Shown here in pieces: positions 45,449-53,849 of a stretch of DNA of 64,000 bases (within the stretch, counting starts at the first letter, position 1; each line of letters starts with the position of its first letter). The notes under the pieces are model-generated. The model saw only the letters and a program-made list of their open reading frames with translations, was not told the DNA's origin and made no database searches. A program made the translations under genes and the position numbers. Source of the DNA: Actinopolymorpha sp. NPDC004070 (lineage in GTDB: Bacteria; Actinomycetota; Actinomycetes; Propionibacteriales; Actinopolymorphaceae); the NCBI RefSeq assembly GCF_040610475.1, contig NZ_JBEXMJ010000011.1, forward strand, positions 186,001 through 250,000, written 5' to 3'.

Positions 45449-46132
45449 TCAGGGCAGGGTACGGGCGAGCCGGAAGCCGAGGTCGTCGATCGCGAACGAC
45501 GGGTGGCTGCGGCGGCGTACGGTGGCGCCGCAGCCACGTGCCTGCTCGGCCCATCCGCCACCGCGGAAGATGCGGTAGGAACCGTAGACCTCCTCGTCGT
45601 AGAGGTCCCAGCACCATTCCCAGACGTTGCCCAGCATGTCGAACAGCCCCCACGGGTTGGGCGTCTTGCCGCCGACGTCGTGTGCCAGCCCTCCGGAGTT
45701 GTCCGCGTACCACGCGATGTCGTCGAGTTCGCCGTAGCGGTATCCGGTGGTGCCCGCCTTGCAGGCGTACTGCCACTCGGCCTCGGTCGGCAGCCGGTAG
45801 CCGTCGGCCGTGCGGTCCCAGATCACCTCGCCGGTACGGGATTCACGGGAGTACGCCGGTGTGAGCCCGAACCGGCCGGAGAGCCGGTTGCACACGTCCA
45901 CCGCGTCGACCCAGCTGACGTTCGTCACCGGCCGGGCACCGCTCACCGACCGATCCGGTTCCGCTCCGACGGCGGCGTGGTGAAGCTCCACCGTGACCGG
46001 CACGCTTGCCAGCAGGAAGGGCGCGAGCTCGACCTGCCACCGGGTGCCGATCCTGTCGTCGCGCAGGTCGACCACGCCGCCGGGTATCTCGACCATCGCC
46101 GGCGCGGTCGGGTCGTCGATGGGCAGGCGCAC
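45449..46132 (-). CDS. SUMF1/FGE-sulfatase-domain protein
   Basis: A 227-residue protein with the formylglycine-generating-enzyme fold: RPVTNVSWVDAVDVCNRLSG, YRLPTEAEWQYACKAGTTGY, PNPWGLFDMLGNVWEWCWD and FRGGGWAEQARGCGATVRRR. True aerobic FGEs use two active-site Cys in the RGGSW..C....C..R region; here only one (GCG) is present, so conversion of sulfatase Cys is doubtful. A role like other SUMF1 proteins (EgtB- or PvdO-like, or a binding protein) is more likely. No sulfatase gene is in the window. GTG 46132 is chosen because AAGGAA stands 6 nt upstream; the frame stays open to about 46321. Confidence 0.82.
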   Translation of the reverse strand: MRLPIDDPTAPAMVEIPGGVVDLRDDRIGTRWQVELAPFLLASVPVTVELHHAAVGAEPDRSVSGARPVTNVSWVDAVDVCNRLSGRFGLTPAYSRESRTGEVIWDRTADGYRLPTEAEWQYACKAGTTGYRYGELDDIAWYADNSGGLAHDVGGKTPNPWGLFDMLGNVWEWCWDLYDEEVYGSYRIFRGGGWAEQARGCGATVRRRSHPSFAIDDLGFRLARTLP

Positions 46133-46351
46133 GTGAAGTTCCTTCGTCTGGGGGTCGGCGGGAGGCGAGCCGGGCGCCACGATATGCGGCGCCGGCTTCC
46201 GGCCGCACGCGGATTTGGACATTTGAGGACACACCAGCTCGGCAGTGAGCTCCACCTGCGCGACCGGGTGCATGCGGTGATCCTGACGTACGAACCGGGT
46301 TTGGTGCGGCCGGGCAACCATCCCCTGGTCGGCGGCTGACCGGCCGACTGC

Positions 46352-46726
46352 TCAGCGGGTACGCGCGGCGCAGGTGACGCAGGTCGTGGTGGCGGGGCGG
46401 ATCCGCAGGCGCTCTACCGGGATGGGCCGGCCGCAGCGTTCGCACATTCCGTACGTCCCGGCGGCCATCCGCTCCAGCGCAAGGTCGAGTTGACGCAGGT
46501 GCTCGCGCGCCTGGTCCAGCAGTGCCTGCACGTGTGCGCGTTCGAACGCGGTGGAGGAGCCCTCCGGGTCGTGCTCGTCGTCGGTGGCCACCAGTGCGGC
46601 GGAGTCGACGATGCCGGTCAGGTCCCGGGTGAGGAACGCCAGCCGCTCGGTGGTGCGTTCGCGGTCCGCCTCCACCAGCGCGCGCAACTCGGCCAGGTCC
46701 TCCGCCGGCAGTCCGGGGTCACTCAT
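46352..46726 (-). CDS. TraR/DksA-type C4 zinc-finger protein
   Basis: A 124-residue protein. An N-terminal coiled-coil hairpin (LAELRALVEADRERTTERLA to LLDQAREHLRQLDLALERMA) is followed by the DksA/TraR zinc finger GMCERCGRPIPVERLRIRP and TTCVTCA. These proteins bind in the secondary channel of RNA polymerase, with acidic residues at the coiled-coil tip. ATG 46726 overlaps the 3' end of the TetR gene by 8 bp, so the pair is co-translated. Confidence 0.9.
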   Translation of the reverse strand: MSDPGLPAEDLAELRALVEADRERTTERLAFLTRDLTGIVDSAALVATDDEHDPEGSSTAFERAHVQALLDQAREHLRQLDLALERMAAGTYGMCERCGRPIPVERLRIRPATTTCVTCAARTR

Positions 46727-47345
46727 GCCGGCCGCGCCTGTCGGGTACGCCCGCCGACAACATCCTCGTGACGGTTCGCTGGTACGCCTCGAAGTCCATG
46801 TCGGGCAGCACCGCGCGGTGCAGCAGCAGTCCGTCGATCAGTGCCGCGAACACTCCGGCGGACACGACCGGGTCAGGGTGCCCGCACGCCGCCAGCCAGT
46901 CCGCGAGCCGCTGCCGGATCTCCTCGATCAGGGTGGCGAACTCCGCCCGCAGGGCGTCCTCGCGGGTGGCTGCCAGGAAGCCCTCCACCATCAGCAGCGA
47001 CGCCGGGTCGGTGCCGGTGTAGGGACGCAGGAAGCCGAACAACGTGTCCACTCCGGTGCGAACGTCCCCGGCCTGGGTCAGTACGTCCACCAACTGGAAC
47101 ACCATCTCGCGAGCAGTCCGCATCACCGCCTCGCGCAGCAGGTCGGCCACCGAGGAGAAGTGGTAGTGCACCAGCGCCGGGTTGACGCCGGCGCGCTCGG
47201 CGACCAGCCGGGTGGAAACCGCGCCCCAGCCGACCTCCCCGACGAGGTGGGCGGCCGCGTCCAGCAGCCTGGCCCGGGTTGCCTGGCCCCGCCCGGACGA
47301 CGCCTGGCCGCGTCCGGAGGGCGCCTGCCCGCCTCTGCCGGTCAC
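46719..47345 (-). CDS. TetR-family repressor
   Basis: A 208-residue regulator. The HTH is RLLDAAAHLVGEVGWGAVST, then VAERAGVNPALVHYHFSS (residues about 25-70). The C-terminal ligand-binding domain is all-helical (LLMVEGFLAATREDALRAEF). The N-terminal 20 residues hold a small Gly/Arg/Gln repeat (GRGQASSGRGQ). It is divergent from the MFS exporter gene 88 nt away, the usual layout for a repressor and the pump it controls, and it overlaps the TraR/DksA gene. GTG 47345 is the start, with GGAG directly before it. Confidence 0.88.
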   Translation of the reverse strand: MTGRGGQAPSGRGQASSGRGQATRARLLDAAAHLVGEVGWGAVSTRLVAERAGVNPALVHYHFSSVADLLREAVMRTAREMVFQLVDVLTQAGDVRTGVDTLFGFLRPYTGTDPASLLMVEGFLAATREDALRAEFATLIEEIRQRLADWLAACGHPDPVVSAGVFAALIDGLLLHRAVLPDMDFEAYQRTVTRMLSAGVPDRRGRHE

Positions 47346-47433
47346 CTCCGCGCACCCGGGTTTCGCACGTCGCCTCCGTGATTGGTCGGTCGCCTAGGAC
47401 GCTAACACGCACCCGCCCGGGTAGGACCGCAGC

Positions 47434-48825
47434 ATGACCGGGTCCGGCTCGACGCCGACACCGCACGTAGGCGCCGACGCGCCACGCCTGCGCGGCGTCC
47501 TGATCGCGGCCTCGCTGTCGATGTTCTGCGTACAGCTGGACTTCTTCGCGCTCGCGCTCGCCGTACCCCGGATGGCACACGACCTCCAGTCCACCCCGAC
47601 CGACCTGCAGTGGGTGCTGAGCGGCTACATGCTCGCCCTCGGGTCGCTGCTGGTCCTCGGCGGCCGGCTCGGTGACATCCTCGGCCGCCGGCTGGTCCTG
47701 GTGACCGGCCTCGGCGTCTTCGGCATGGCCGCGGTGCTGTGTGCGGTCGCGACCACGGCCGGCATGCTGATCGCGTTCCGGATTCTGCAGGGCGCCGGTG
47801 CGGCCCTCATCTTCCCGATGACCGTCGCCGTTCTGACCAGCACCTACCCGCCGGAACGCCGGGGCCGGGCGATCGGCCTCACCTACGGCCTGGCGGCCGT
47901 GGGGACCGCTGCCGGACCGTTCGTCGGTGGCCTGCTGACCGCCGGACCGGGATGGCGGTGGATCTTCTGGACGCTGGTGCCGTTCGTGATCGCGGCGGCG
48001 GCCGTGGTCCTCCTCAGTACGCCGGAGTCGAGGGACGAGACGGTGGCCCGCCAGGTCGACGTCACCGGGGCGGTGCTGCTCAGCGGGGGCCTGGCGCTGC
48101 TGACGTACGCCGTCGACCGGGCGCCGACGTCGGGCTGGACCTCCCCGCTCGTCCTGGTGTCGGCCGTCGTGGGGCTCGGCTTCCTCGCCGCGCTCCCGCT
48201 GGTGGAACGCCGGGTACGGCAGCCGCTGATCGACGTCGAGCTCTTCCGCAACGCCGCGTTCGTCCTGGTCACCGCGGCCGGGACGATGGCCAACATCGCC
48301 TACGCCGGCACGGTCTTCCTGGCCACGCTGTACCTACAGGACGTCCGCGGCCTGTCCCCGCTCACCGCCGGCCTGGTGTTCCTCGCGCTCTCCGCGGCGT
48401 CGGGCTTCGCCGGGCCGCTGGCCGGCCGGCTGGGCGAGCGCCACTCCGCGCGGGTGGTGATGACGCTCGCGAATGCCGGTGGCGGGATCGCCGTGCTCGC
48501 GTTGTCGTTCACCCGCGCCTGGCCCGCGTACGTCGTGGCCTTCTTCTGCTGCGGGCTCGGCCTCGGACTCGGCTGGTCCTTCGCCTCCATCGGAACCCAG
48601 CGGGTCGTCCGGCACGAGCGAACCGGCCAGGCCGCCGGCGTCAGCCAGACCGCGATCATCGTGATCGCCGGGCTCGCGCTCGCCGCCGCGGCCACCGCGC
48701 TGGAGCTCCTGCACGAGGCGGGCCACTCCCCGGGCGGCGCGATAGCGATCGTGCTGCGCGTGTACGCCGCCGGGCTGCTGACCTCGGCGCTCCTGCTCGG
48801 GGCGTTCGGGCGGCGGGCACGCTGA
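47434..48825 (+). CDS. MFS drug-type exporter (DHA2, 14 helices)
   Basis: A 463-residue proton-driven efflux permease. It begins after a short loop with LIAASLSMFCVQLDFFALAL, AVPRMAHDLQSTPTDLQWVL and SGYMLALGSLLVLGGRLGDI, the motif A and D1 signatures of the DHA2 (QacA/EmrB) group; LTSTYPPERRGRAIGLTYGL and AVGTAAGPFVGGLLT give motif C. About 14 hydrophobic segments are seen. Substrates may be drugs, dyes or the organism's own metabolites. It is likely repressed by the divergent TetR gene product. Confidence 0.9.
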   Translation: MTGSGSTPTPHVGADAPRLRGVLIAASLSMFCVQLDFFALALAVPRMAHDLQSTPTDLQWVLSGYMLALGSLLVLGGRLGDILGRRLVLVTGLGVFGMAAVLCAVATTAGMLIAFRILQGAGAALIFPMTVAVLTSTYPPERRGRAIGLTYGLAAVGTAAGPFVGGLLTAGPGWRWIFWTLVPFVIAAAAVVLLSTPESRDETVARQVDVTGAVLLSGGLALLTYAVDRAPTSGWTSPLVLVSAVVGLGFLAALPLVERRVRQPLIDVELFRNAAFVLVTAAGTMANIAYAGTVFLATLYLQDVRGLSPLTAGLVFLALSAASGFAGPLAGRLGERHSARVVMTLANAGGGIAVLALSFTRAWPAYVVAFFCCGLGLGLGWSFASIGTQRVVRHERTGQAAGVSQTAIIVIAGLALAAAATALELLHEAGHSPGGAIAIVLRVYAAGLLTSALLLGAFGRRAR

Positions 48826-48855
48826 GCCCGGCGGACCCGCCGGTACCGTGTCGGG

Positions 48856-49332
48856 GTGACCGATCGATTCCAGGTGGTCCCCGCCGCGTACGTGATGTTC
48901 CGCCGCACCGTGGACGGCGCCGAGCAGGTGCTCCTCCAGCTACGCCAGGGCACCGGCTACATGGACGACCACTGGGCGATGGCCGCGGCCGGGCACGTCG
49001 AGGACGGCGAGTCGGTGTTCGAGGCGGCGTGCCGGGAAGCGCAGGAAGAGCTGGCGGTGAAGATCGAGCCGGCCGACCTCGTACCGCTCACCGCCATGCA
49101 CCGCACCGGACGCACCGGCGACCCGATCGACGAGCGGGTCGACTTCTTCCTGCAGTGCCGCGCCTGGACCGGCGAGCCCCACCTGGTGGAGCCGGACAAG
49201 GCCGCCGACCTGCGGTGGTTCCCGCTGGACGACCTGCCCGACCCGGTCGTACCCCACGAGTTGTTCGTCCTGGACCGCGTACGCGCGGGTGGCATCGACG
49301 CCGTGGTCAGCTTCGGGTTCACCGGGCGCTAG
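48856..49332 (+). CDS. Nudix hydrolase
   Basis: A 158-residue Nudix protein. The box GHVEDGESVFEAACREAQEE is present with the metal-binding REAQEE. It lacks the Gly usually found after EE. Flanking parts PAAYVMFRRTVDGAEQVLLQ and DLRWFPLDDLPD fit a small NTP or nucleotide-sugar hydrolase. The substrate is unknown. GTG 48856 lies 30 nt after the MFS gene on the same strand, so they may share a transcript. Confidence 0.88.
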   Translation: MTDRFQVVPAAYVMFRRTVDGAEQVLLQLRQGTGYMDDHWAMAAAGHVEDGESVFEAACREAQEELAVKIEPADLVPLTAMHRTGRTGDPIDERVDFFLQCRAWTGEPHLVEPDKAADLRWFPLDDLPDPVVPHELFVLDRVRAGGIDAVVSFGFTGR

Positions 49333-49350
49333 AAACGTCACCGCCAGGCC

Positions 49351-49373
49351 CGCCGTCGACCGGAACGACGGCG
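49351..49373. terminator. Hairpin between Nudix and acyl-CoA-binding protein genes
   Basis: CGCCGTCG (49351-49358) pairs with CGACGGCG (49366-49373) around a 7-nt loop between two convergent genes. Confidence 0.65.
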
Positions 49374-49416
49374 CCGCACACGTACGCGTAGACGGACCGG
49401 AACCGCACCCAGAGTG

Positions 49417-49674
49417 TCAGCCGATCAGGCCGGTGGCGAGGTCGACGTACGCCTGCTTGGCCTGCGCCGAACTCATCCCGCTGACCGACGCCCACGCGTC
49501 GTGCTTGGCCCGCCCGACCGGGTTGGTGAAGCCTGGCCGCTTGCCGTCGACATCGCCGATCGTCGCCTGCTTGTACAACGCGTACAGCCGCAGCTTGACG
49601 TCGTTGCCCGGGTCCACCCCGAGCGCGGCCACCGCCTTCACGGCGCCGGTGAAGTCGGTCTCCAGGTCGCTCAT
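49417..49674 (-). CDS. Acyl-CoA-binding protein (ACBP)
   Basis: An 85-residue four-helix protein of the ACBP family, which binds long-chain acyl-CoA in the cytosol. The family core is plain: KLRLYALYKQATIGDVDGKR, PGFTNPVGRAKHDAWASVSG and AKQAYVDLA, with the conserved Tyr, Lys and Trp. ACBPs are common in eukaryotes and patchy in bacteria. ATG 49674 has GGAGG 6 nt upstream. It stands alone on its strand. Confidence 0.93.
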   Translation of the reverse strand: MSDLETDFTGAVKAVAALGVDPGNDVKLRLYALYKQATIGDVDGKRPGFTNPVGRAKHDAWASVSGMSSAQAKQAYVDLATGLIG

Positions 49675-49824
49675 CCCGCACCTCCCCATCCGGGACGGTG
49701 TCGCCCCGCTCCACCGGTCTATGCCCCGTCACGGCCGCGCGCAACGGCTTCCGGGGTCTTCGGCCAGATGTTCCGGCCGGGTTTCCCGGTCGTCGTCGCG
49801 CGCGGCGCGCGGGTCATGAGGGTG

Positions 49825-50832
49825 TCAGCGGACGGAGACGCGGGCGCCGCCCTCGCCGGCCGAACGGTAGATCGCCTCGCTCAGCTCGGCCACCGCGATG
49901 CCGGCTGCGGGCGGTGCCTCGTTGACGGCCTCGCCGCGGATCGAGGCCAGCAGGGCCTCGTGGATCTCCGGGGGTTCGGGGAGGTTCACCGGCTGCACGA
50001 GCTCATCGCCGCGGTAGTGCACCACCCGGCCGGTCCGCCACGGGTGCTGCGGGTCGGCCTCGTACCGCAGCAGGCCGTTCGTGCCGGAGACGGCGACGTT
50101 CTCCATCCAGGTGGTGGCCAGGTCGCCCACCACGTGGAGCTGGCCCTGGACGCCACCGGCGAACGACACCGTCGCCGAGGTGTTGATGTCCACCGGCGAA
50201 CCGGCGTTGTCGACCAACGCCGAGACGGTCTCCACCGGCTTGCCGACCAGCCACAACAGCATGTCGGCGAGGTGGGAGCCTGAGTCCATCAGCATGCCGC
50301 CGCCGGACAGGGCGGGGTCCTGACGCCAGGTTCCGACGGTGTTCTTCAGCCAGCGCTGGCCGACCGACACCATGATCGATCGCAGCTCGCCGAGCTCACC
50401 GGAGGCGATGACGTCGCGCATGTAGCGGTACGCCGGGTCGAACCGCCGCTGGTAGCGCACCATGACGGTCACCCCGGCCGTGGCCGCGGCGGACTCGATC
50501 TCCCGCGCGTGCGCCGGGTCGCAGGTCAGCGGCTTCTCGCACAGCACGTGCAGGTTGCGCTTGATCGCCCCCATCACGATCGGGTGGTGCAGGGTGTGCG
50601 GGGTCACCACGGTGAGCGCCTGCACCTCGACCCCGGCGTCGTACAGCTGCTCCACGTCGGCGTACGACGGTACGTCGGCGACGGCGGGCACCCGGGTACG
50701 GAAGCTCGCGAGGTTGCGCTCACTCGGGTCGACCAACGCCACGATCTCGAAGTCGGCGAGGTTGGCCAGCGCCAGCGCGTGACCGGTCGCCGCACCTCCA
50801 CAACCGACCACAGCGACCTTCAGCCTGCTCAC
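49825..50832 (-). CDS. Gfo/Idh/MocA-family oxidoreductase
   Basis: A 335-residue NAD(P)-dependent dehydrogenase, usually acting on sugars or inositols. The Rossmann start is VAVVGCGGAATGHALALANL, then the catalytic Lys in VLCEKPLTCDP; the C-terminal part has DPALSGGGMLMDSGSHLADM with the conserved Asp and His. The substrate is unknown. GTG 50832 is chosen because GGGAGG stands 7 nt before it, while ATG 50838 would have it at 1 nt. It lies 154 nt after the PhyH dioxygenase gene on the same strand; the two could act in one catabolic path. Confidence 0.88.
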   Translation of the reverse strand: MSRLKVAVVGCGGAATGHALALANLADFEIVALVDPSERNLASFRTRVPAVADVPSYADVEQLYDAGVEVQALTVVTPHTLHHPIVMGAIKRNLHVLCEKPLTCDPAHAREIESAAATAGVTVMVRYQRRFDPAYRYMRDVIASGELGELRSIMVSVGQRWLKNTVGTWRQDPALSGGGMLMDSGSHLADMLLWLVGKPVETVSALVDNAGSPVDINTSATVSFAGGVQGQLHVVGDLATTWMENVAVSGTNGLLRYEADPQHPWRTGRVVHYRGDELVQPVNLPEPPEIHEALLASIRGEAVNEAPPAAGIAVAELSEAIYRSAGEGGARVSVR

Positions 50833-50986
50833 GTCCATGCCTCCCAGCGGTGCGGATTCTGTTTCCGCACCCGACCCTTCCACACCGGCCCGGACGGGGC
50901 GGAACCCTTATCCGGGAACGGACAACGGCTCGGCGGCCCGTCAGGGCTCGGCTACGGAGGGGCAGATCGCCGGGTGCTCGGCCGTC

Positions 50987-51790
50987 CTAGCGTGACGCCG
51001 GCCGAGCCGCGCGTGACCACACGACCGGGAACGCCTCGTCGGTCATCAGCTCGCCGTCGCCGACGGTGACGAACCTCTTCATGATGTGCTCCCCGGCCGC
51101 GACGTAGCGGGTGTCGTCACCCATCACGTGCATCGCGATCGCCCGGCGCGGGCGGTTGCTGGTGTTGCCGTGGGAGCCGTGCCAGGTCAGCGAGTGGTGG
51201 AAGTGCACCTCGCCCTTGGCGACCGGCCGCAGGACCACCTCGACCGGGTTTCCGTCGTACGTCTCGGGCAGGGCCGGGTCGTCCTCGGTGCGCCGCAGGA
51301 AGTCCATCTGGTCACCCCACCGGTGGGAGCCGCGCACCATGCTCATGCAGCCGTTGGTCTCGTCCACGTCGTCCAGCGCGACCCACGCGGTGACCTGGGT
51401 GTCCGGGGTCAGGATCGGCCACAGCGGAGCGTCCTGGTGCCAGTGCAGCAGACCACCCTGCTCGGCCGGCTTGTACTGGATCTGGTCGTGCCACACCCGC
51501 AGCTCGCCGGCGCCGCTGAGCTGGGCCAGCTCCTCGGTGATCGTCGGGTGGTGGATCAACCGCTCGAACGCCGGGCTGGCCTGCCAGATGTTCACGATCT
51601 GCCAGATGGGCCGTTCCTCGGTCCCGAGGTTGGCGAGCTGGACCGGCTTCGGCACGTCGGTGCGGTCGCGCTGGTCGATGACGCGCTCCATCTCCGCGCG
51701 CAGCTCGTCGACCTCCACGTCGTCGAGCACCCGCGAACCCTTCACGAACCCGTCGGCGCGAAAGCGCGCCACCTGCTCCTGCGTCAGCAT
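50987..51790 (-). CDS. Phytanoyl-CoA dioxygenase (PhyH) family oxygenase
   Basis: A 267-residue Fe(II)/2-oxoglutarate oxygenase. It starts MLTQEQVARFRADGFVKGSR, with the iron ligands in LLHWHQDAPLWP (H-x-D) and HFHHSLTWHGSHGN, and Arg in RPRRAIAMHVM for 2-oxoglutarate. It is not closely like the PhyH protein at 9855. ATG 51790 has AGGAG upstream. The gene is divergent from the P450 gene and followed by the Gfo/Idh gene. Confidence 0.88.
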   Translation of the reverse strand: MLTQEQVARFRADGFVKGSRVLDDVEVDELRAEMERVIDQRDRTDVPKPVQLANLGTEERPIWQIVNIWQASPAFERLIHHPTITEELAQLSGAGELRVWHDQIQYKPAEQGGLLHWHQDAPLWPILTPDTQVTAWVALDDVDETNGCMSMVRGSHRWGDQMDFLRRTEDDPALPETYDGNPVEVVLRPVAKGEVHFHHSLTWHGSHGNTSNRPRRAIAMHVMGDDTRYVAAGEHIMKRFVTVGDGELMTDEAFPVVWSRAARPASR

Positions 51791-52044
51791 GCTGAGGATC
51801 TCCTGACCCTGTTCGCGGCGGCGCGGCCGGCGTGCCTGCGCGCCCGCGTGCTGCCCGCACACGGCCCGCCGCCGCATCCGTTCTGGTTACGCCTTATGCG
51901 CAACGTGTCGCGGCAACGCCGGAATTGTCAAGCGCCGTTCAGGGTTCGGACCGAGTTGGCCGCCTCCGGGAGGGCCCGGGAAGCGGGACCAGTAGCCGTT
52001 GACCCGCGCGAGGCGGGGGCGGACGCTGGTGGGGAGGGGGAACG

Positions 52045-53259
52045 ATGACCACAGTCACCGACACCTGGGCGACCCATCCGGACCAGTTCTGGCTACGCGG
52101 GCAGGCGCCACCGACGGTGGTGGAGTACGCCGAGAAGCTCGGATTCTGGAAGGTGTACGGCTATCCCGAGGCGGTACGCATCCTCGCCGACCCGCGGACG
52201 TTCTCCTCCGACACCAGCCGCTTCGTACCCCGCCAGGACTTCGTCGAGGGCAACCTGCCGACGATGGACCCGCCGGAGCACCACAAGCTCCGCAAGCTGG
52301 TCAGCCGGGCGTTCACGCCGAAGGTCGTGGCGGATCTCGAACCCCGCCTCGCCGAGCTGACCAACGACCTGCTCGACCAGGTGGGAGCCGACGGGACAGA
52401 CGGCGGCCGGACGGACGGCCGGATGGAGCTGGTCGCGGACCTCGCCTATCCGCTTCCGGTCACCGTCATCGCCGAACTCCTCGGCGTTCCCAGCAGCGAC
52501 CGGCACCTGTTCAAGCAGTGGGTGGACGGTGCGTTCAACAGCTCCGAGCAGTTCTCCCTGGTCGAGCCGAGCGAGCGGCAGCGGCGCGCCATGGACCAGG
52601 CGTTCGAGCAGCTGCACCACCTCACCGACTACCTCGGCGAGCACGCCGCCGAACGACGCCGGCACCCGCGGGAGGACCTGCTCACCAAACTCGTCGAGGC
52701 CGAGGTGGACGGCGAGCGCCTCAGCGACACCGCGGTGGTCAACTTCGCCAACGTGCTGCTGATCGCCGGGCACATCACCACCACCATGCTCCTCGGCAAC
52801 ACGGTCCTGTGCCTGGACGCCCACCCGGACGCCGCCGCCCGGGTGCGTGCCGACCGGTCCCTGGTGCCGGCGGCCATCGAGGAGTCGCTGCGGTTCCTCA
52901 GCCCGTTCGCCGCCCTCGCCCGGGTGCCCACCACCGACGTCGAGCTGGGCGGATCGCCGATCCCGGCCGGCCAGATGGTGATGGTGGTGCTGGCCGCCGC
53001 CAACCGGGACCCGCGGCAGTTCACCGACCCGAACGTCTTCGACCCGGCCCGCGATCCCAACCCGCACCTGGCGTTCGGGCGCGGCATCCACTTCTGCATC
53101 GGGGCTCCGCTGGCTCGCCTGGAGGGCCGGGTCGCGCTGAACATCCTGCTGGACAGGCTCCCGCACCTGCGGACCGACCCGGACGAGCCGCCGACGTTCC
53201 TGCCGTCCCCGAACCTCACCGGCGTACGGACACTGCCTCTCCTGCTCGACCCGCGTTAG
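52045..53259 (+). CDS. Cytochrome P450
   Basis: A 404-residue soluble bacterial P450 monooxygenase. The heme loop is FGRGIHFCIGAPLARLE with the Cys ligand; the ExxR pair is in EESLRFLSP; the PERF-like region is FDPARDPNPH. The I-helix reads LLIAGHITTTMLLGN: where most P450s have an acidic residue before Thr (AGHETT), this one has Ile, which may change proton delivery. No ferredoxin gene is adjacent. ATG 52045 follows GGGGAGGGGGAACG. Its end overlaps the convergent Nudix gene by 4 bp. Confidence 0.93.
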   Translation: MTTVTDTWATHPDQFWLRGQAPPTVVEYAEKLGFWKVYGYPEAVRILADPRTFSSDTSRFVPRQDFVEGNLPTMDPPEHHKLRKLVSRAFTPKVVADLEPRLAELTNDLLDQVGADGTDGGRTDGRMELVADLAYPLPVTVIAELLGVPSSDRHLFKQWVDGAFNSSEQFSLVEPSERQRRAMDQAFEQLHHLTDYLGEHAAERRRHPREDLLTKLVEAEVDGERLSDTAVVNFANVLLIAGHITTTMLLGNTVLCLDAHPDAAARVRADRSLVPAAIEESLRFLSPFAALARVPTTDVELGGSPIPAGQMVMVVLAAANRDPRQFTDPNVFDPARDPNPHLAFGRGIHFCIGAPLARLEGRVALNILLDRLPHLRTDPDEPPTFLPSPNLTGVRTLPLLLDPR

Positions 53260-53849
53260 CGCTCGACCCGCAGGGCGGCGTTCACGAACGCGAGCGAGAT
53301 CGGCGACAAGTCCAGCGTGACGATCTCCCCGGCGTCGGCGAGGAAGGTGCCGAGCTCCCACCCGTCGAGGTCGGCCCAGTCCTCACCGGTGTCGACCGCC
53401 CGGGTGCGCGCGACACCCGAGTAGATCAGCTGCAGGAAGTCCGGGTGCGGATAGGGATGGCCCGGCGGAGCGCCGACGAGGCGTTGCAGATGAAGAAAGC
53501 CCAGCGGGTGAAGGGATTCCGGGTCCAGGTGCCAGCCGGTCTCCTCGTACACCTCACGAACGGCGGTCTGCGGTGGGGTCTCGCCCGGCTCCGGGCGCCC
53601 ACCGGGAAGTGCGTGGAGCTCACCGGGCACCCGGCACACCACGAACTTTCCGTCCACCCGCACCACGCACCGGATCGAGCTCACCAGCTCCGCGATCGGA
53701 GGAACCCCGACGTAGGCGGACACCCGTAACGGCAGCGTCCCGTTGGCCCACACGTCGTTCGTCGTGACCACCGGGGTATGGCGTGCGAGGAGTGCGATCA
53801 GGTCCGGATGGCGCTCACCGAAGCCGGGCCGCACGCCGCGACCGCTCAC
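53256..53849 (-). CDS. Nudix hydrolase
   Basis: A 197-residue Nudix protein. The box is GGRPEPGETPPQTAVREVYE followed by ETG, a full match. An N-terminal 60-residue part (GFGERHPDLIALLARHTPVV) precedes the beta-strand CVVRVDGKFVVCRV. The substrate is unknown. GTG 53849 overlaps the TGA of the preceding gene (GTGA), so it is translationally coupled to the exported glycosidase-like protein, an odd pairing. Confidence 0.85.
   Translation of the reverse strand: MSGRGVRPGFGERHPDLIALLARHTPVVTTNDVWANGTLPLRVSAYVGVPPIAELVSSIRCVVRVDGKFVVCRVPGELHALPGGRPEPGETPPQTAVREVYEETGWHLDPESLHPLGFLHLQRLVGAPPGHPYPHPDFLQLIYSGVARTRAVDTGEDWADLDGWELGTFLADAGEIVTLDLSPISLAFVNAALRVER

Noticed and set aside
45449..46132. Sulfatase-activating FGE
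   Set aside because: Only one of the two expected active-site cysteines is present and no sulfatase is nearby; kept as a SUMF1-domain protein.
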